64,000 nt of DNA, taken from an uncultured Prevotella sp. (GTDB lineage: Bacteria; Bacteroidota; Bacteroidia; Bacteroidales; Bacteroidaceae). Shown in pieces: positions 62,701 through 64,000 of this stretch. A program made the position numbers and the translations under genes. The notes under the pieces were generated by a model. It did not search any database. It was not told the origin of the DNA and saw only the letters and a program-made list of their open reading frames with translations. Numbering within the stretch: the first letter of the stretch is position 1; each line of letters opens with the position of its first letter. The stretch covers positions 1 through 64,000 of the forward strand of contig CAJOIX010000003.1 in assembly GCA_905234815.1 (NCBI GenBank), in the 5' to 3' direction.

Positions 62701-64000
62701 ATAGGGATAGTCGGCAAAGGTGCCGTTGCTCTGGAATTTTGGCATGAACGAGATGGTGGTTTCCTCGTTTACCACGGCACTATAGTGGCGCATATTGAGT
62801 TTACCCGGATACGTCCAGATAGAGAGTCGCTTCTTTGTGTTGTCGTCGTACCGTGCAAAGGTGAGGAGTCGGTTCCAGTCGCCATCGTATTGGAAGTCTG
62901 TTACACCGTTTTTTGAGTCCGTTGCTGTGGCGGGAGTGGGCAGGATATAAGCCACCTGGTCGTTGTATTCCTTATTACCTGTGATGATATTACGCAATTC
63001 GGTGCCAGGGGCAAGGCTGCAATCAGAGAGATCAATGAGCCACGCGTTTGGCAAACGGCCAAAGTATTTCAAATCGGCATTGTTCAGAGTGCCTTGTATG
63101 GTGAGATATTTGAGCACTTCGCGCTGAGTGGGTTCCACCAGCAGGAAGGCATTTTCGCACTGGCCCGCCTCCGATACTTTTACACGGACTATGTTTTTGT
63201 TTTCTTCGCCCGACAAATCGTATTCCACAAGGGTTTTCAGTTGAGGCTTCAGCGAAGAATAATCAATAGCGCCCTTGGTCACGCCGAGACGTTCAAGGTT
63301 TGGCAGGGTGGCGGCATTGAGCGAGAGTTTTTCTTCTATTTCTGCATTGAAAAGATTCAAGCCTTTCAAGCGGGTGTAATCATTGAGGGCAGCAATATCG
63401 GCAGCGTTGAGTTTTACCATCTCGGGATAGGTAGCGGTCTTTACTACCAGATTGTTGACCGCTTCTTGCTCTACCATTCGGCTGGCCAGAGAGATGATAT
63501 CGCCCAGTTCACCAGAGCGATAGACAGTCACTTCGCCATTGGAATTGCCGCCGTAGCGTTGCAGTTTCAGCAGGGTGACACGGCTTTCCAGGGGGATGCG
63601 GTCGTCGGTGTTGACGAAATTGCTATCGTCGGTACCCACGAGATACATCATTGATTTCTGGCGCAAATCGCTATGGAACATGGCTATGTCGGCACCTGCG
63701 TTGAAATGCTGACGGGTTTGGTCGTTGCGGATTTCCTCGTTGTCGTCCGCGCCTTTATTGACGAACATAAGCGAAACGATTTGAGTATCGTTGATGGCAC
63801 GGGCACGCCCCGCAAACTCAACACAGCGTGTGGCCACTTGGTCAACGGTGAGTTCGCTGTCGCTGATGTTTTGCGGCATCAGAATTCCCAACGGCTTCTT
63901 GAACTTGCCATCGTCAATCATTTGCAGAAAACTCTTCAAGCCAGCAACGGCCGCAGCGGCATTGGATTCGGTGGTAGTGTCAATATCGTAAAGGTCGAAA
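59794..64000 (-). CDS. Large secreted BspA/LRR-like protein (5' end outside window)
   Basis: At least 1,401 codons remain open to the window edge, so the N-terminus and signal peptide are missing. Several LRR-like segments appear (LNAADIAALNDYTRLKGLNL; LPNLERLGVTKGAI). There is a BspA-type LRR_5 part around 61.4-61.7 kb (PGNYKHIGAYAFYDNDPLV; LPANLESVKHRAF). The C-terminus (NCIYTLDGRKVTD to GIYIINGKKVVIR) fits a type IX secretion type A sorting domain. It is therefore likely surface-attached or secreted. The ligand is unknown. The 69-aa gene follows without a gap. Confidence 0.85.
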   Translation of the reverse strand, partial: FDLYDIDTTTESNAAAAVAGLKSFLQMIDDGKFKKPLGILMPQNISDSELTVDQVATRCVEFAGRARAINDTQIVSLMFVNKGADDNEEIRNDQTRQHFNAGADIAMFHSDLRQKSMMYLVGTDDSNFVNTDDRIPLESRVTLLKLQRYGGNSNGEVTVYRSGELGDIISLASRMVEQEAVNNLVVKTATYPEMVKLNAADIAALNDYTRLKGLNLFNAEIEEKLSLNAATLPNLERLGVTKGAIDYSSLKPQLKTLVEYDLSGEENKNIVRVKVSEAGQCENAFLLVEPTQREVLKYLTIQGTLNNADLKYFGRLPNAWLIDLSDCSLAPGTELRNIITGNKEYNDQVAYILPTPATATDSKNGVTDFQYDGDWNRLLTFARYDDNTKKRLSIWTYPGKLNMRHYSAVVNEETTISFMPKFQSNGTFADYPYMNWSVNDGSKNPISLWDELAYLKCGAVDFTWVNISQLGYDFSKLNSTVKHIIIPTNATNKEGNEAYAGFNDEKSYTYPATLETVSTFKNVVAPFSNNCKYSGGVFTCDRPTLISYIRTAGSFAGVRNCLNSSTQRTPRLNLIGTINAADVAELKNYTAATQVDLHLATLVSGLNLTESITGNEVVQQLALPDNDTSLSASDYKNCNYKTACKNLKVVGSYNTTTNTYTAWTAEPGQMRPLTLMIHPTTSEQRMEKNTTFCDGLQHIVLAGRLNMDDIQVSAGGGLDNARIQTADLSKAVFPTQTDMVFTGHGGENVENAHWGAAVESVKLPTDVSMTTLPDYMLGNVKQMTYICIPGNYKHIGAYAFYDNDPLVTVTTTELDEDGNGTGRELCYNADAKLEEGDIATMDVADRPHTITLPANLESVKHRAFSLDEHFTDVFLLGTGEAPTCEAFSFGEGTLVGWGGFNNVSPITRESYVNGEGESGKVFAILHWPAGLSKEIVKCYTDTTRQYSIYDELQNIDGDGHVLVWPNQTEYLHAFITGTYGYLWDAYDKTLSAGMSGYQTTAEQVSAAKPSDDDQYKFDTAYAGWHQFVLTGSVDYNPTVTPDATEYREMDYYTICLPFDLTYKQLMEIFGAPAGAKVQTLKKGEITAGETGYEPLVSTLYRVTRNYDTRQITLHFAENLMTKAHDTGLCWWNTDTETYDQAEKGTDGSPIVMRAGYPYLIVPVVPKDIYETAAKDIRAYAKLQFEARGYEIGTGDEAKVPYQDWNVWAYKKSGKTEEHETYGENGKYTYLFLGTYDPMGRIPDYSYFMSYNSKKSYNTWYRNVWGDAYKGQWNGNSALIGANPKLITNETEIPVQTKSAKKHAMMDVSTRTSYHFNFIPQEDHFVVDGQVQRASYLMAFDDTSNEQTTGISTLDGEPETLNADNCIYTLDGRKVTDGNHDLSPDGLAKGIYIINGKKVVIR

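Overview
The window comes from a Bacteroidales genome, most likely Prevotella or a close relative. The evidence is a short primary sigma factor without region 1.1, about twenty TAnnTTTG-type -7 promoter boxes (several with a TTTG-like box 19-20 nt upstream), few clear Shine-Dalgarno sequences, type IX secretion C-terminal domains of both kinds, an OprP/OprO-like porin, a membrane pyrophosphatase, TamL, a DUF5687 protein and class III fructose-bisphosphatase. It is mainly housekeeping chromosome. I see no prophage, transposase gene or CRISPR array.

Layout. 0-4.3 kb: ppdK and a short-chain dehydrogenase, both on the minus strand, each behind a nearly identical 100-bp copy of the ppdK promoter and start. 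4.3-7.7 kb: htpG (behind a near-perfect sigma-54 site) and the primary sigma gene. 7.8-14.1 kb: a minus-strand run of a CHU_C-domain secreted protein, uvrA, fabD and a GH13 enzyme. 14.2-22.5 kb: the ftsK operon (ftsK, LolA-like carrier, DUF5687 membrane protein, divergent UvrA paralogue, glycosyltransferase), with ligA beyond it. 25-31.5 kb, plus strand: kdsD, a phospholipase-D protein, a flavoprotein, an acyltransferase, a PepSY-like lipoprotein and a two-component system. 31.5-39.2 kb, minus strand: an 11-histidine membrane peptide, hppA, porin, YidE/AspT transporter, YycJ-like hydrolase and ZIP transporter. 39.3-44.8 kb: three tRNAs, a decayed tRNA-Arg duplication, glycosyltransferase, mtaB, a tiny lipoprotein, pantothenate kinase and a SpoU methyltransferase. 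45-54.9 kb, plus strand: tamL, a nucleobase permease, LysM glucosaminidase, M64 peptidase, TPR protein, fbp and an alkaline phosphatase. 55-64 kb: a 29-codon ORF with its own promoter and terminator, a large outer-membrane barrel protein, aroB, a 69-aa protein and a large secreted repeat protein cut by the window edge.

The strongest unexplained signal is a family of five intergenic elements near 6.5, 24.8, 37.4, 42.6 and 55.0 kb. Each has four or five 16-bp semi-palindromes (AAAAGCTATGCTTTTG or its reverse complement) at an exact 22-bp period with 6-bp variable GC-rich spacers. Six of the ten ends carry TGANNNTCA exactly 20 bp (right) or 21 bp (left) from the outermost repeat. The elements sit in tandem, divergent and convergent gaps, so they are not simply terminators. 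I cannot name this family.

Other notable items are the ppdK promoter duplication, the sigma-54 site at htpG, heptanucleotide tracts (one directly before the alkaline phosphatase start), a candidate small RNA at 37.2-37.35 kb, and several very small protein genes.
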